Shown here piece by piece: positions 8,476 to 16,636 of a stretch of DNA of 64,000 bases; the stretch's first letter is position 1, and each line of letters starts with the position of its first letter. The notes under the pieces are model-generated. The model worked only from the letters and a program-made list of their open reading frames with translations. It was not told where the DNA came from and made no database searches. The position numbers and the translations under genes were made by a program. Origin of the DNA: Flavivirga jejuensis (GTDB taxonomy: Bacteria; Bacteroidota; Bacteroidia; Flavobacteriales; Flavobacteriaceae); NCBI RefSeq assembly GCF_030540765.1, contig NZ_JAUOEL010000006.1, forward strand, positions 62,001 to 126,000, read 5' to 3'.

Positions 8476-10452
8476 TTAATTACATGTATTTCCTGTATCT
8501 GTAACTTCGCTTGGGTTTTGAGAACTATTATTAACGCACACAAATCTGTCAGCGCCAGTAGGCTCATATATGGTATTATTTAAAAGCGAAATGTTTGTGT
8601 GCCCTTCATAAAGACGAATACCATCAAAATCTGTAGGTCTAATAGTGTTTTCTGATATCGTTAAATTTGTAGAATTCCCTATTTGTATACCAGCAACATC
8701 ATTATTGCTAAAAGTAATTCCGTTTACATTCGAAAAACTTACTTTTTCTGAAGTTTTAAAAATATTTTCGGTTACAGTAACAGAATAACTAGCATGTTCT
8801 GGTTCATTATTACTATGTGAAAAAGACATGTTTAAACTTCCTGCAGATATTTCATTTCCTTTAATTTCTACATTATTAAGCCATGTGTTACTTACACTAA
8901 TACCAGCATAAGATGCCGTAATATTATTGCTATAAACTTGCGAATTTATTGTCTTGGATAATTGAATACCAATAGTTCCTCCAGAAATCACATTATCATG
9001 AACATCAATATCGTTAGAATTTAAAATAATTCCAGAGCTGTAATCTTTAATTATATTTCCAGCTATTTCGTTATTATAAACGGTATCTCCATCACCAGTT
9101 GCAAAAACAGCATAATTGGATGATGATTGTGCACCATGGAATCTATTATTAATAATTTTTGTACCATTAGTATAAGTATATGCTACTTGGGTTTCTAAAT
9201 CGTTATCTTCAATAGTAACATTTTGACCTATATGTACAGAAATAGATCCTCCTCTACTTCCTGTCTCTGTATTTCCTCTGATTATAATATCTGTCGCCTT
9301 TTCTTGTTCGATTAGGGTGCCATTTGCATCACGTATTCTACCAGCTTCAACATTAATTGCATATCCTACTTCACCACCATCAGCATTTGCATCAGGCTGA
9401 GCTGTATCTGTAAAAGTACAACCTTCAATTAGTATATCACGACCATCCGTTAATGCAATACTCATTCTTCTAATATTTATAAACTCACAGTTATATACTT
9501 TCAAATTTCTAGTAGGGTTATATCCAGGCGTTGTAGTAAAGCCTATAGAACTAATACTTAAACCTCCTTTAGAGCCATCAATAAACTTAATTCCATCAAG
9601 TGTAACATTTCGTCCAGACTGTATGTAGAATAAATGACTCCCTTCTAAACCATTATCATTTGGAGAAAAATATCTTACCTTTCTATCTCCGTGTAAAACA
9701 CCTCCAGTTACCGTAACATTATCTTCGTCACGTATAGAAAAAATCGCTCCATTATCTAATTCTTCAGTACTTGTAGTTGCTGGTTGTATTCTTAAATGTG
9801 AATTATCCGTCATAACCAAATTAAAATCTGAAGGGATATTTACAGCTTCCCTATGTGGATAATAATTAGTTTCAGGAGGCGTTGGTCTAGATCCTTCAAA
9901 ATAAGCATCTATTGCATCTATTTTAAAAGTAGTTACACCTAATTCTTTAGCCCTAAACATTGCCGATTCAAGTATTTTATTATTTTCCCATGCTATATCA
10001 GAGGTTGTTGCGCCTTCTACAATCCCCCATCGTTTTGGATCAAAATTAAAAGTTGGATCTTTTAATTGCGGATTAGATCCCGATACTGTTAATGTTGAAT
10101 TTAATAAATGGCCATCAATAACGCCATTATCACCAAAATTTAGTGTACCGTTAATTATATCACCACCTTCAAAATCAATGGTAACATTCGCAGGAAGGTT
10201 TACAGTACCCCCTCCTAGGTCTAAAATACAATCTATTATTACGGTAGTATTAGGATCTAAGTTGTCTAATGTAAAATCACACGGTGTTGTTGCATTATAA
10301 TCATCGTCATCATCATCAGTATCTTCAGTATCAATAGGTGTTTCTTCCTCATTATCTATAATTGGTTCAGTAAATATTTCTTCTTTATTGCATGACATCA
10401 TTGATATCATTAATAGTAATGTAAATAGCATAGTTTTTAAAGTCCTTTTCAT
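8476..10452 (-). CDS. Right-handed parallel beta-helix lipoprotein
   Basis: I place the start at 10452, giving 658 residues. The longer reading frame up to 10545 adds 31 residues in front of an evident lipoprotein signal peptide (MKRTLKTMLF... ending MMSC, Cys21), so the extension is most likely leader. After the Cys comes a very acidic linker rich in Glu and Asp (about 23-50), then a region with many short strand-turn repeats (patterns such as ITISENTIR, VYNNEIAGNII, IEGCTF) typical of NosD/pectate-lyase-like beta-helices. Such folds occur in polysaccharide lyases, epimerases and adhesins. It is encoded against the surrounding glycan genes, so it may act on the polymer made by the locus. No catalytic residues can be assigned by eye. 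Confidence 0.82.
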   Translation of the reverse strand: MKRTLKTMLFTLLLMISMMSCNKEEIFTEPIIDNEEETPIDTEDTDDDDDDYNATTPCDFTLDNLDPNTTVIIDCILDLGGGTVNLPANVTIDFEGGDIINGTLNFGDNGVIDGHLLNSTLTVSGSNPQLKDPTFNFDPKRWGIVEGATTSDIAWENNKILESAMFRAKELGVTTFKIDAIDAYFEGSRPTPPETNYYPHREAVNIPSDFNLVMTDNSHLRIQPATTSTEELDNGAIFSIRDEDNVTVTGGVLHGDRKVRYFSPNDNGLEGSHLFYIQSGRNVTLDGIKFIDGSKGGLSISSIGFTTTPGYNPTRNLKVYNCEFINIRRMSIALTDGRDILIEGCTFTDTAQPDANADGGEVGYAINVEAGRIRDANGTLIEQEKATDIIIRGNTETGSRGGSISVHIGQNVTIEDNDLETQVAYTYTNGTKIINNRFHGAQSSSNYAVFATGDGDTVYNNEIAGNIIKDYSSGIILNSNDIDVHDNVISGGTIGIQLSKTINSQVYSNNITASYAGISVSNTWLNNVEIKGNEISAGSLNMSFSHSNNEPEHASYSVTVTENIFKTSEKVSFSNVNGITFSNNDVAGIQIGNSTNLTISENTIRPTDFDGIRLYEGHTNISLLNNTIYEPTGADRFVCVNNSSQNPSEVTDTGNTCN

Positions 10453-10564
10453 AATAATCTTGATTTGGGGGTTAATATCTTTTCCAATAGTAAAATAATT
10501 TTTTAAAAAACCGTTTAAGTGTTCTTTTTTTTCGATAAAAAACAAATTAAAAATAATTTGTAAT

Positions 10565-10593
10565 CGATTAAGTACAAATTTATACGATTAAGT
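10565..10593 (-). promoter_or_regulatory. Minus-strand -7 box between 9-bp direct repeats
   Basis: The direct repeat CGATTAAGT occurs at 10565-10573 and 10585-10593, 20 bases apart (two helical turns). Exactly between the copies lies CAAATTTA (10575-10582), which on the minus strand reads TAAATTTG and matches the Bacteroidota -7 element TAnnTTTG. This would drive the beta-helix lipoprotein with a leader of about 115 bases. No clear -33 TTG is seen. The layout resembles an operator overlapping a promoter; that is inference. Confidence 0.4.
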
Positions 10594-10977
10594 GTTTATT
10601 GATTCCCTTAACTGATTGATATTTACGTTAAAGAGTTTAATTTGGACTTCCATATGCAAATAAAAAAAACAAAAATACCCCCTAATACCCATTATATCTA
10701 TTAATTGTTAATAAGTTTTAATAACTTATCGCTATTAATATGTTAATAATCAATTGATTAAAAATAACGCAATAAAGATGCAAAAACGTATATTTTAAGT
10801 TATTTAATTGTAATCTTTAAGATCGATGTATGGTAAAATTATAGATAAAAGATTTTCTTATAATCCTTCGTTTTTGCTTTTAACTGTATCAAAATAACAT
10901 AATTTTCAATTCATTAGCTGTTTATCCTAAAACTAAGCAATAGAAAGAGAAAAACAAATGATAACTAATTACTTTTA

Positions 10978-10985
10978 TATATTTG
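10978..10985 (+). promoter_or_regulatory. Candidate -7 box for glycosyltransferase at 11022
   Basis: TATATTTG fits the Bacteroidota TAnnTTTG element and lies 36 bases before the ATG at 11022. No matching -33 TTG was found at the usual distance, so support is moderate. Confidence 0.4.
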
Positions 10986-11021
10986 TCACCGCACAATTAT
11001 TAGGTTAACATAACCGAATTT

Positions 11022-12173
11022 ATGAAGAAAAAAATTATTAGAGTTACTACAGTTCCTTTGTCATTAAGCGGTCTATTAGAAGGGCAATTAAAGTTTATGT
11101 CTAACTATTTTGACATATTAGCTGTGTCTTCAAAAGGAAAAGATAATGCGCTGGCTAAAGTTTCAGAATCTGAAAATGTGCCAACCATTGCGGTTGAAAT
11201 GACAAGAAAAATAACACCTTTTAAAGACCTTTATGCTGTGTGGCAACTGTATAAATTATTCAAAAAAGAAAAGCCTTTTATTGTACATTCTCACACACCT
11301 AAAGCAGGAACTTTATCTATGCTTGCAGCTAAATTAGCAAGAGTTCCTCATAGATTACACACTATAGCTGGTCTACCTCTTGTTGAAGCAACAGGTTTTA
11401 AAAGATTCATTCTTAATGTGGTTGAAAAAATAACTTATAAATGTGCTACTAAAATATACCCAAATTCTTTTGGATTGGTAGATATTATTATAGAGCATAA
11501 TTTCACAAATAAAGATAAACTTAAAGTTATAGCAAACGGGAGTTCTAACGGAATTGATACTTCATATTTCGATCCAGTAATTTTTGATGATGAAGTTAAA
11601 CTGGAACTTAAAACAAGTTTAAATATATCTGAAGATGATTTTGTATTTGTATATACAGGTAGACTAGTCGCAGATAAGGGAATAAACGAATTGATGATAG
11701 CTTTTGATAAAATAGACAAAGAACATAATAAGATAAAACTACTGTTGGTAGGAACCTATGAAAACGAATTAGATCCACTTTTACCAAAGTCAATGGAAAT
11801 AATACAAAATAATAAAAATGTTTCCTGTACTGGTTGGGTAGACGATGTTAGACCTTATTTTGCAATATCAAATGCTTTAGTTTTCCCTAGTTACCGTGAA
11901 GGGTTTCCTAACGTAGTTATGCAATCTGGAGCTATGGAATTACCTAGTATTGTAACAAATATAAACGGTTGCAATGAAATAATTGAACATGAAAAACAAG
12001 GGCTTATTATTCCTGTAAAAGATGAAAATGCAATTTACGAATCCATGAATTATATATTATTACATCAGGAGAAAGCCAAAAAAATGGGAATAAATTCTAG
12101 AACGAATATAGTTTCAAAATTTGAACGAAAAAAAGTTTGGGAAGCTTTACTTTCCGAATATCAAAAATTGTAA
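11022..12173 (+). CDS. Glycosyltransferase family 4
   Basis: A 383-residue GT-B enzyme. The N-terminal domain holds VHSHTPKAGTLSMLAA (about residues 88-103), typical of CapM/WcaA-like capsule transferases. The C-terminal domain has VYTGRLVADKGINEL and the E-x7-E signature YREGFPNVVMQSGAME (about 290-305). It opens the second part of the polysaccharide locus after the opposing lipoprotein gene and has its own candidate promoter at 10978. It would add a sugar to the lipid-linked intermediate; donor unknown. Confidence 0.93.
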   Translation: MKKKIIRVTTVPLSLSGLLEGQLKFMSNYFDILAVSSKGKDNALAKVSESENVPTIAVEMTRKITPFKDLYAVWQLYKLFKKEKPFIVHSHTPKAGTLSMLAAKLARVPHRLHTIAGLPLVEATGFKRFILNVVEKITYKCATKIYPNSFGLVDIIIEHNFTNKDKLKVIANGSSNGIDTSYFDPVIFDDEVKLELKTSLNISEDDFVFVYTGRLVADKGINELMIAFDKIDKEHNKIKLLLVGTYENELDPLLPKSMEIIQNNKNVSCTGWVDDVRPYFAISNALVFPSYREGFPNVVMQSGAMELPSIVTNINGCNEIIEHEKQGLIIPVKDENAIYESMNYILLHQEKAKKMGINSRTNIVSKFERKKVWEALLSEYQKL

Positions 12174-12230
12174 TAACTCATTTAAGTAATTCATTTTCAA
12201 TATGTAAATAGGGGTTTATTTAAACTAAAA

Positions 12231-12319
12231 ATCTGCTTTATAACATATGCGAAATGTAAAATAATAATCATGGTAAAACTGAATTTCTGTGAATTCATGT
12301 CAAAGATTTTTAGAAGCTG
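12231..12319. repeat. Degenerate dispersed repeat, copy 1
   Basis: This intergenic stretch resembles 43151-43238. The best part is GTAAAACTGAATT, then a short imperfect palindrome around GAATTCA, then TTTAGAAGCT. A 44-base portion of the same family is seen at 26825-26868. It is probably the relic of a mobile or REP-like element. It lies in the gap 12174-12399, which holds no other feature. Confidence 0.55.
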
Positions 12320-12399
12320 AAAGCGACATGCACTAAAAATCATAGTTTTAACCACATTTGAGACCAAGTAAAAGTCAACTAGCAAAAATAACAAACCTT

Positions 12400-13443
12400 A
12401 TGACTTCGAAACTTAAACTCTTAGGGGTCTTTTTTAAAGACGAAAATAAAAAAGAATGGTTAAGAATATTTAAAGAGTTATTCCATTTTACATGGATAAA
12501 AAAAGAAATTCCTATAGACTATTTTAGAAAATTCTTATATCGAAAAGAAATTACAGATTATAAAAATTATTTAAGTCTAAAGGAATATGTTCGCATTATT
12601 CAATCACCAAAAATGCTCATTCCAGAAATAGCTGCTATTTCAAATAATAAATTAAGTTTTTCACTTTACTGCATAAAAAATAATATACCCACCCCCAACC
12701 TTATAAGCTATAACTTAAGAAATACTTTTTTTTTAAACGATACAATTGTTTTAATAAAAACGAAGTCAGAACTTCTCACTTTTTTCAAAAACGTTTTATT
12801 TAAAAGTAAGCAAAAGAAGTTGTTTTTAAAACCCTTAGATAGTTCTGGAGGCAAGGGTTGTATCCTTTTGGAAGAAAAAAACTTAAAAAACAAAATAGAA
12901 GAATTTAGTGAGGCTTTATTAAAAAACAGTTATATCCATCAAGAAATTATAATTCAGCATCCAGTTATAAATAAAATATATTCAAGTGCTGTAAATACAT
13001 TAAGAATTGATACCTATATAGATGAGCAACAAAATATTTATGTATTATCTGCACTTATGCGTTTTGGAATTGGAGGTAGCTTTATAGATAATGCCAGTTC
13101 TGGTGGCTTCTATATCTCAGTTAATACAGATACAGGTGAGCTTAAGGGAAAAGGTTGGCAAGACATTGCTAAAGGAGGACGTGAGTTTGTTGAGCACCCA
13201 GACTCCAAAACTATTTTAAATGGATATGCCATACCTTTTGTGACCGAATCTTGTGATTTGGTAAAACTAGCATGCAAAAGCTTACCAAATAGAATTGTTG
13301 GCTGGGATGTTGCTATTACTGTAAATGGACCGATAATTATTGAATGTAATAACGGACCATCCTTGCATATGACAGATGTAGCCTATGGCGGCTATTGTAA
13401 ACATGAAAAAATCCAAGAAATTTTAAAAGAAATTAAAAACTAA
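12400..13443 (+). CDS. Sugar-transfer-associated ATP-grasp protein
   Basis: A 347-residue ATP-grasp enzyme from ATG 12400; an in-frame TTG at 12358 is possible but adds an unconserved-looking tail. ATP-grasp features are LFLKPLDSSGGKGCILL (nucleotide-binding Lys and glycine-rich loop, about residues 141-157), VNTLRIDTYID, and the C-terminal metal-binding NGPIIIECNNGPSLHMTD. This composition matches the family known as sugar-transfer-associated ATP-grasp (PF14397 type), often found in glycan clusters. ATP-grasp enzymes join a carboxylate to an amine or similar nucleophile through an acyl-phosphate, so it may attach an amino acid to a sugar. That role is inferred. The next gene starts one base after its stop codon. 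Confidence 0.82.
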   Translation: MTSKLKLLGVFFKDENKKEWLRIFKELFHFTWIKKEIPIDYFRKFLYRKEITDYKNYLSLKEYVRIIQSPKMLIPEIAAISNNKLSFSLYCIKNNIPTPNLISYNLRNTFFLNDTIVLIKTKSELLTFFKNVLFKSKQKKLFLKPLDSSGGKGCILLEEKNLKNKIEEFSEALLKNSYIHQEIIIQHPVINKIYSSAVNTLRIDTYIDEQQNIYVLSALMRFGIGGSFIDNASSGGFYISVNTDTGELKGKGWQDIAKGGREFVEHPDSKTILNGYAIPFVTESCDLVKLACKSLPNRIVGWDVAITVNGPIIIECNNGPSLHMTDVAYGGYCKHEKIQEILKEIKN

Positions 13444-13444
13444 A

Positions 13445-14755
13445 ATGAAATTATTAATATCATTATTAGAATACCTAAGATTTATATCCTTTTGGTTTTT
13501 AGATATGATTAAGGGGCAAAAAATAAAACGACACTATAAAGAGATCTCTTATATTTTAGAAAATTTCTCTACATCTAAATCCAAAGCTCTTAGAGAAAGA
13601 AACTTAATAGAATTAATAAATCATGCTAATAGATCTACCTTGTTTTATAAAAATTATAAAACAATAGAAGATTTTCCTGTAATTAATAAAAATATTTTAA
13701 GGACTCGTATTAAAGAATTCGAATCGCAATCCTATATAAACAAAAAAACAAAAATCGTTTCAACTAGCGGATCAACTAGTATTTCATTAAAAATTAATCA
13801 AAACAAAAATAAAGTTACTAGAAACACTGCAGATTCTATTTATTTTGGAAAACTAGCAGGATTTAAAATAGGTCGTAAACTCCTATACTTAAGAAATTGG
13901 GATACTAATTTAAAAAAATCAGGATTAACAAAATTTGTGCAAAATATTGAAGAATTCGAGGTCGTTGATCTTAATGACTTATACATAAAAAGTATCATAA
14001 ATAAAATTAGAAAGGATAAATCCTCAAAAGGATGGCTAGGTTATTCATCTGGTTATGAGCTTATATGTAAGTATTTAGATAAAACAAAATCCAAGCCCAT
14101 AAATAGCTATGTAAAATCAATTATAGCAATGTCTGAAGGTGTTAATAAATACACCAAAGAATCTATGTACAAATACTTTAATGCACACCTGGTTTCTAGA
14201 TATTCAAATAGTGAAAATGGAATCATAGCCCAGCAGGCCATTAAAAAGGAAAGTTTCATAATAAATTGGGCCAGTTTTTATGTAGAAATATTTAAACTAG
14301 ATAAAGATACCCCAGCAAAAAAAGGAGAAGCAGGAAGAATCGTTGTTACAGATTTGCATAATTATGCAATACCATTAATACGTTATGATACTGGTGATGT
14401 AGGTACTATTGATTATTCTGTTACCCCTCCTATCTTAAAAAATATAGAAGGAAGAAAAACCGATGTTATCTATAATACCAAAGAAGAAATTGTGTCTTCT
14501 TTTATAATAACAAACGTTGTAGAATATAAAGGTGTTATTCAAGGCCAATTAATTCAAGAATCTCAAAAAGGATATTTGTTAAAATTAAATGTCACTAATG
14601 ATTTTAAACAAGAAGTTGATGTTATTAATGAATTTAAAGGATATTTAGGTAATGATTCAGAAATAAAAATTAACTATGTAGAAGAAATTCCATTGTTAGC
14701 ATCGGGAAAAAGAAAGGCTACAATAAATAATTATTCTGAAAATAATATAAGTTAA
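13445..14755 (+). CDS. PaaK/CapK-like protein with altered P-loop
   Basis: A 436-residue PaaK/CapK-like protein, the same length as its paralogue at 58065-59375. Conserved parts are SRYSNSENGIIAQQ (about 252-265), IRYDTGDVGTID (about 314-325), the GRKTDVI turn and the C-terminal PLLASGKRKA with the Lys at the catalytic position. The P-loop is unusual: it reads VSTSGSTSISLKIN where the paralogue has VSTSGSTGVPFFLF, so the Gly and Pro of the usual TSGxTGxP are replaced by Ser and Ser. ATP binding may be weakened. It is coupled to the ATP-grasp gene. The product made is unknown. Confidence 0.82.
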   Translation: MKLLISLLEYLRFISFWFLDMIKGQKIKRHYKEISYILENFSTSKSKALRERNLIELINHANRSTLFYKNYKTIEDFPVINKNILRTRIKEFESQSYINKKTKIVSTSGSTSISLKINQNKNKVTRNTADSIYFGKLAGFKIGRKLLYLRNWDTNLKKSGLTKFVQNIEEFEVVDLNDLYIKSIINKIRKDKSSKGWLGYSSGYELICKYLDKTKSKPINSYVKSIIAMSEGVNKYTKESMYKYFNAHLVSRYSNSENGIIAQQAIKKESFIINWASFYVEIFKLDKDTPAKKGEAGRIVVTDLHNYAIPLIRYDTGDVGTIDYSVTPPILKNIEGRKTDVIYNTKEEIVSSFIITNVVEYKGVIQGQLIQESQKGYLLKLNVTNDFKQEVDVINEFKGYLGNDSEIKINYVEEIPLLASGKRKATINNYSENNIS

Positions 14756-14838
14756 TTACAAAATAAGCACCTTACCGATAAAACAATAGTGAAGAACGGA
14801 TTTAACAATTTGTGAAGATATAATTTTATAGATAGTCA

Positions 14839-14846
14839 TATATTTG
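14839..14846 (+). promoter_or_regulatory. Candidate -7 box upstream of sugar transferase
   Basis: TATATTTG matches TAnnTTTG and lies 54 bases before the TTG start at 14901, in a 145-base gap between genes. The nearest upstream TTG (14810-14812) is 26 bases away, longer than usual, so this is weak. Confidence 0.3.
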
Positions 14847-14900
14847 ATACTGAATTATTAATAGCAGCAAAAAAACAAAGTATAAGTTAAACCGTAGAAT

Positions 14901-15506
14901 TTGTATAAAAAAATAGTAAAGCGACTATTAGATTTTCTTTTTGCCCTTTTAGGATTAATTCTATTTTCTCCTTTATTAATAATTGTGGCACTTTTTCTAA
15001 CAGCTTCAAATAAAGGCACGCCATTTTTCTTTCAAAAAAGACCTGGTAAAAACGAAAAAATCTTCAAAATTGTGAAGTTCAAAACAATGAATGACTTAAG
15101 GGATAAGGAAGGGAATTTATTACCCGATCACGATCGTATTACAACCTTAGGGAAATTTGTTAGAAAATATTCATTGGATGAGATTCCTCAACTTTTTAAT
15201 GTTCTTATAGGAAATATGTCTTTAATAGGGCCTCGCCCACTCATTATAGAATATTTACCAGTTTATAATGAAACACAAAAAAAACGTCATAACGTAAAAC
15301 CTGGTATCACTGGCTGGGCTCAAATAAATGGTAGAAATTCTATAACATGGAAAAAAAAGTTTGAGTTAGATGTCTGGTATGTTGAGAATATTAGTTTTCT
15401 ATTAGATTTTAAAATACTAATACAAACTTTTGTTAAAGTAATACAGAAAAAAGACGTAAACCTCTCTAATGAACTAACATCAGAGTATTTTAATGGTAAT
15501 AATTGA
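14901..15506 (+). CDS. Initiating sugar-phosphate transferase (PglC/WcaJ type)
   Basis: A 201-residue polyprenyl-phosphate glycosyl-1-phosphate transferase. It has one N-terminal membrane (re-entrant) segment with RLLDFLFALLGLILFSP, then PFFFQKRPGKNEKIFKIVKFKTM, the catalytic Asp-Glu pair in SLDEIPQLFNVL, and MSLIGPRPL. It moves a sugar-1-phosphate from a nucleotide sugar to undecaprenyl phosphate and so starts repeat-unit synthesis. The start is a TTG: no in-frame ATG occurs until the FKTMND motif inside the conserved core, and the TTG begins exactly where the paralogue at 19130 begins. Confidence 0.94.
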   Translation: MYKKIVKRLLDFLFALLGLILFSPLLIIVALFLTASNKGTPFFFQKRPGKNEKIFKIVKFKTMNDLRDKEGNLLPDHDRITTLGKFVRKYSLDEIPQLFNVLIGNMSLIGPRPLIIEYLPVYNETQKKRHNVKPGITGWAQINGRNSITWKKKFELDVWYVENISFLLDFKILIQTFVKVIQKKDVNLSNELTSEYFNGNN

Positions 15507-15515
15507 TTTTTGATT

Positions 15516-16613
15516 ATGAGTAAAGATTTAAGTGTTACTGGAATTACAAAAAAAATGCTTCGGGATAGCATTGAACAAAACACCTACTGGAAAGGTGGTC
15601 TTTCTCCTTTACCAAAAAGTAAAGCTATATGGCTTCTGTCTAATACAAGAATTAAAGAGGATGACTACTGCTGTATTATAACTACAGAAAATCAAAAAAT
15701 GGTGTCGTTCATTTTCATGATTCCAGATTTTTTAAACAAACAAAACGAACAAATAGAGAAAGTATATTGGATGATTTCATGGTGGGTACATCCGAAATAT
15801 AAAAAAACAGTTCTTGGAACGTATACATTTTCTGAAGCATTAAGATTAGCTGATAATAAAATAATAATAAAGTCCTATGCCGAGCATATTGAAGGTTTTT
15901 ATGAGAAACAACCTTTTACTGTTATTGCATCAAGATTAAGATATACCATATTTTTAAGCGTAGACCCTTCTATGCTAGTTGGCAGGTTTAAATTTTTAAA
16001 ACCATTTAGATATTTTCTTGATAGGTTTGATTACATCGTAGCCTCAATTATAAATAAAATCAACTATAATAAGCTAAAGAAAAATACTAAAGATTTGGTA
16101 TATGATTATATAAACGAATTAGATGAAGATGCATGGCATTTTATTGAACCTTTATGCAAAAACGATTTAATTATAAAAACGAAAGAATATATAAATTGGC
16201 AAATAGATAATAAACAATATACCCAAGTTGTTGTGCCTAAAAATCAACAATATAAATCTTTAGAAACAGGCATTAGTAACAACATATATATACACAATTT
16301 AAAAATTATAAAAAACGAAGAAGTTATAGGTTTTTTATCTTACATAATAAATTATAATGAATTTAATGTAAAATATTTTATAGTTGAAAAAGAAGAAAAT
16401 TACGATTTATGCATAGATGCATTAATTGATAATTTTATTAAAAAGAAGACTAAATTTATATTTACAGATGATACTAAACTAGCAGAAAATATAAGAAAAC
16501 GTTTTTTCACTGTTTTCACTCATAAAGTTGTAAAAAAAGGACTAGCTCATAACACTTTAGATTTAAGTCCTGAGAGAGTAAATCTTTTAAACAGAGACGG
16601 TCATTTTTATTAG
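15516..16613 (+). CDS. GNAT-like protein of glycan locus
   Basis: A 365-residue protein that I cannot place with certainty. I use ATG 15516; a TTG two codons upstream also exists. The N-terminal third, with YWMISWWVHPKYKKTVLGTY (about residues 84-103), resembles a GNAT acetyl-CoA binding core, where a substrate-side strand precedes a loop. The C-terminal part has a second mixed alpha/beta region. It lies between the initiating sugar transferase and the second adenylation gene. An acyltransferase that modifies the sugar before or after lipid loading is a reasonable guess. No membrane segments or signal peptide are evident. Confidence 0.55.
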   Translation: MSKDLSVTGITKKMLRDSIEQNTYWKGGLSPLPKSKAIWLLSNTRIKEDDYCCIITTENQKMVSFIFMIPDFLNKQNEQIEKVYWMISWWVHPKYKKTVLGTYTFSEALRLADNKIIIKSYAEHIEGFYEKQPFTVIASRLRYTIFLSVDPSMLVGRFKFLKPFRYFLDRFDYIVASIINKINYNKLKKNTKDLVYDYINELDEDAWHFIEPLCKNDLIIKTKEYINWQIDNKQYTQVVVPKNQQYKSLETGISNNIYIHNLKIIKNEEVIGFLSYIINYNEFNVKYFIVEKEENYDLCIDALIDNFIKKKTKFIFTDDTKLAENIRKRFFTVFTHKVVKKGLAHNTLDLSPERVNLLNRDGHFY

Positions 16614-16636
16614 TGATAATTGTAATAAAATATTAA

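Larger units (their letters stand above)
10453..11021. other. Intergenic regulatory region between divergent genes
   Basis: A 569-base, very AT-rich gap with no convincing gene. It holds a candidate minus-strand promoter box flanked by direct repeats (10565-10593) and a candidate plus-strand box at 10978-10985. Short A- and T-tracts are frequent around 10670-10830. Nothing else was recognised. Confidence 0.5.

Noticed and set aside
10453-10545. 31-residue N-terminal extension of the beta-helix lipoprotein
   Set aside because: A complete lipoprotein signal peptide begins at the internal Met (10452); an extension would bury it.
14989-15006. TGGCAC sequence resembling a sigma-54 site
   Set aside because: It lies inside the membrane segment of a conserved sugar transferase gene and lacks a G at the -12 distance.
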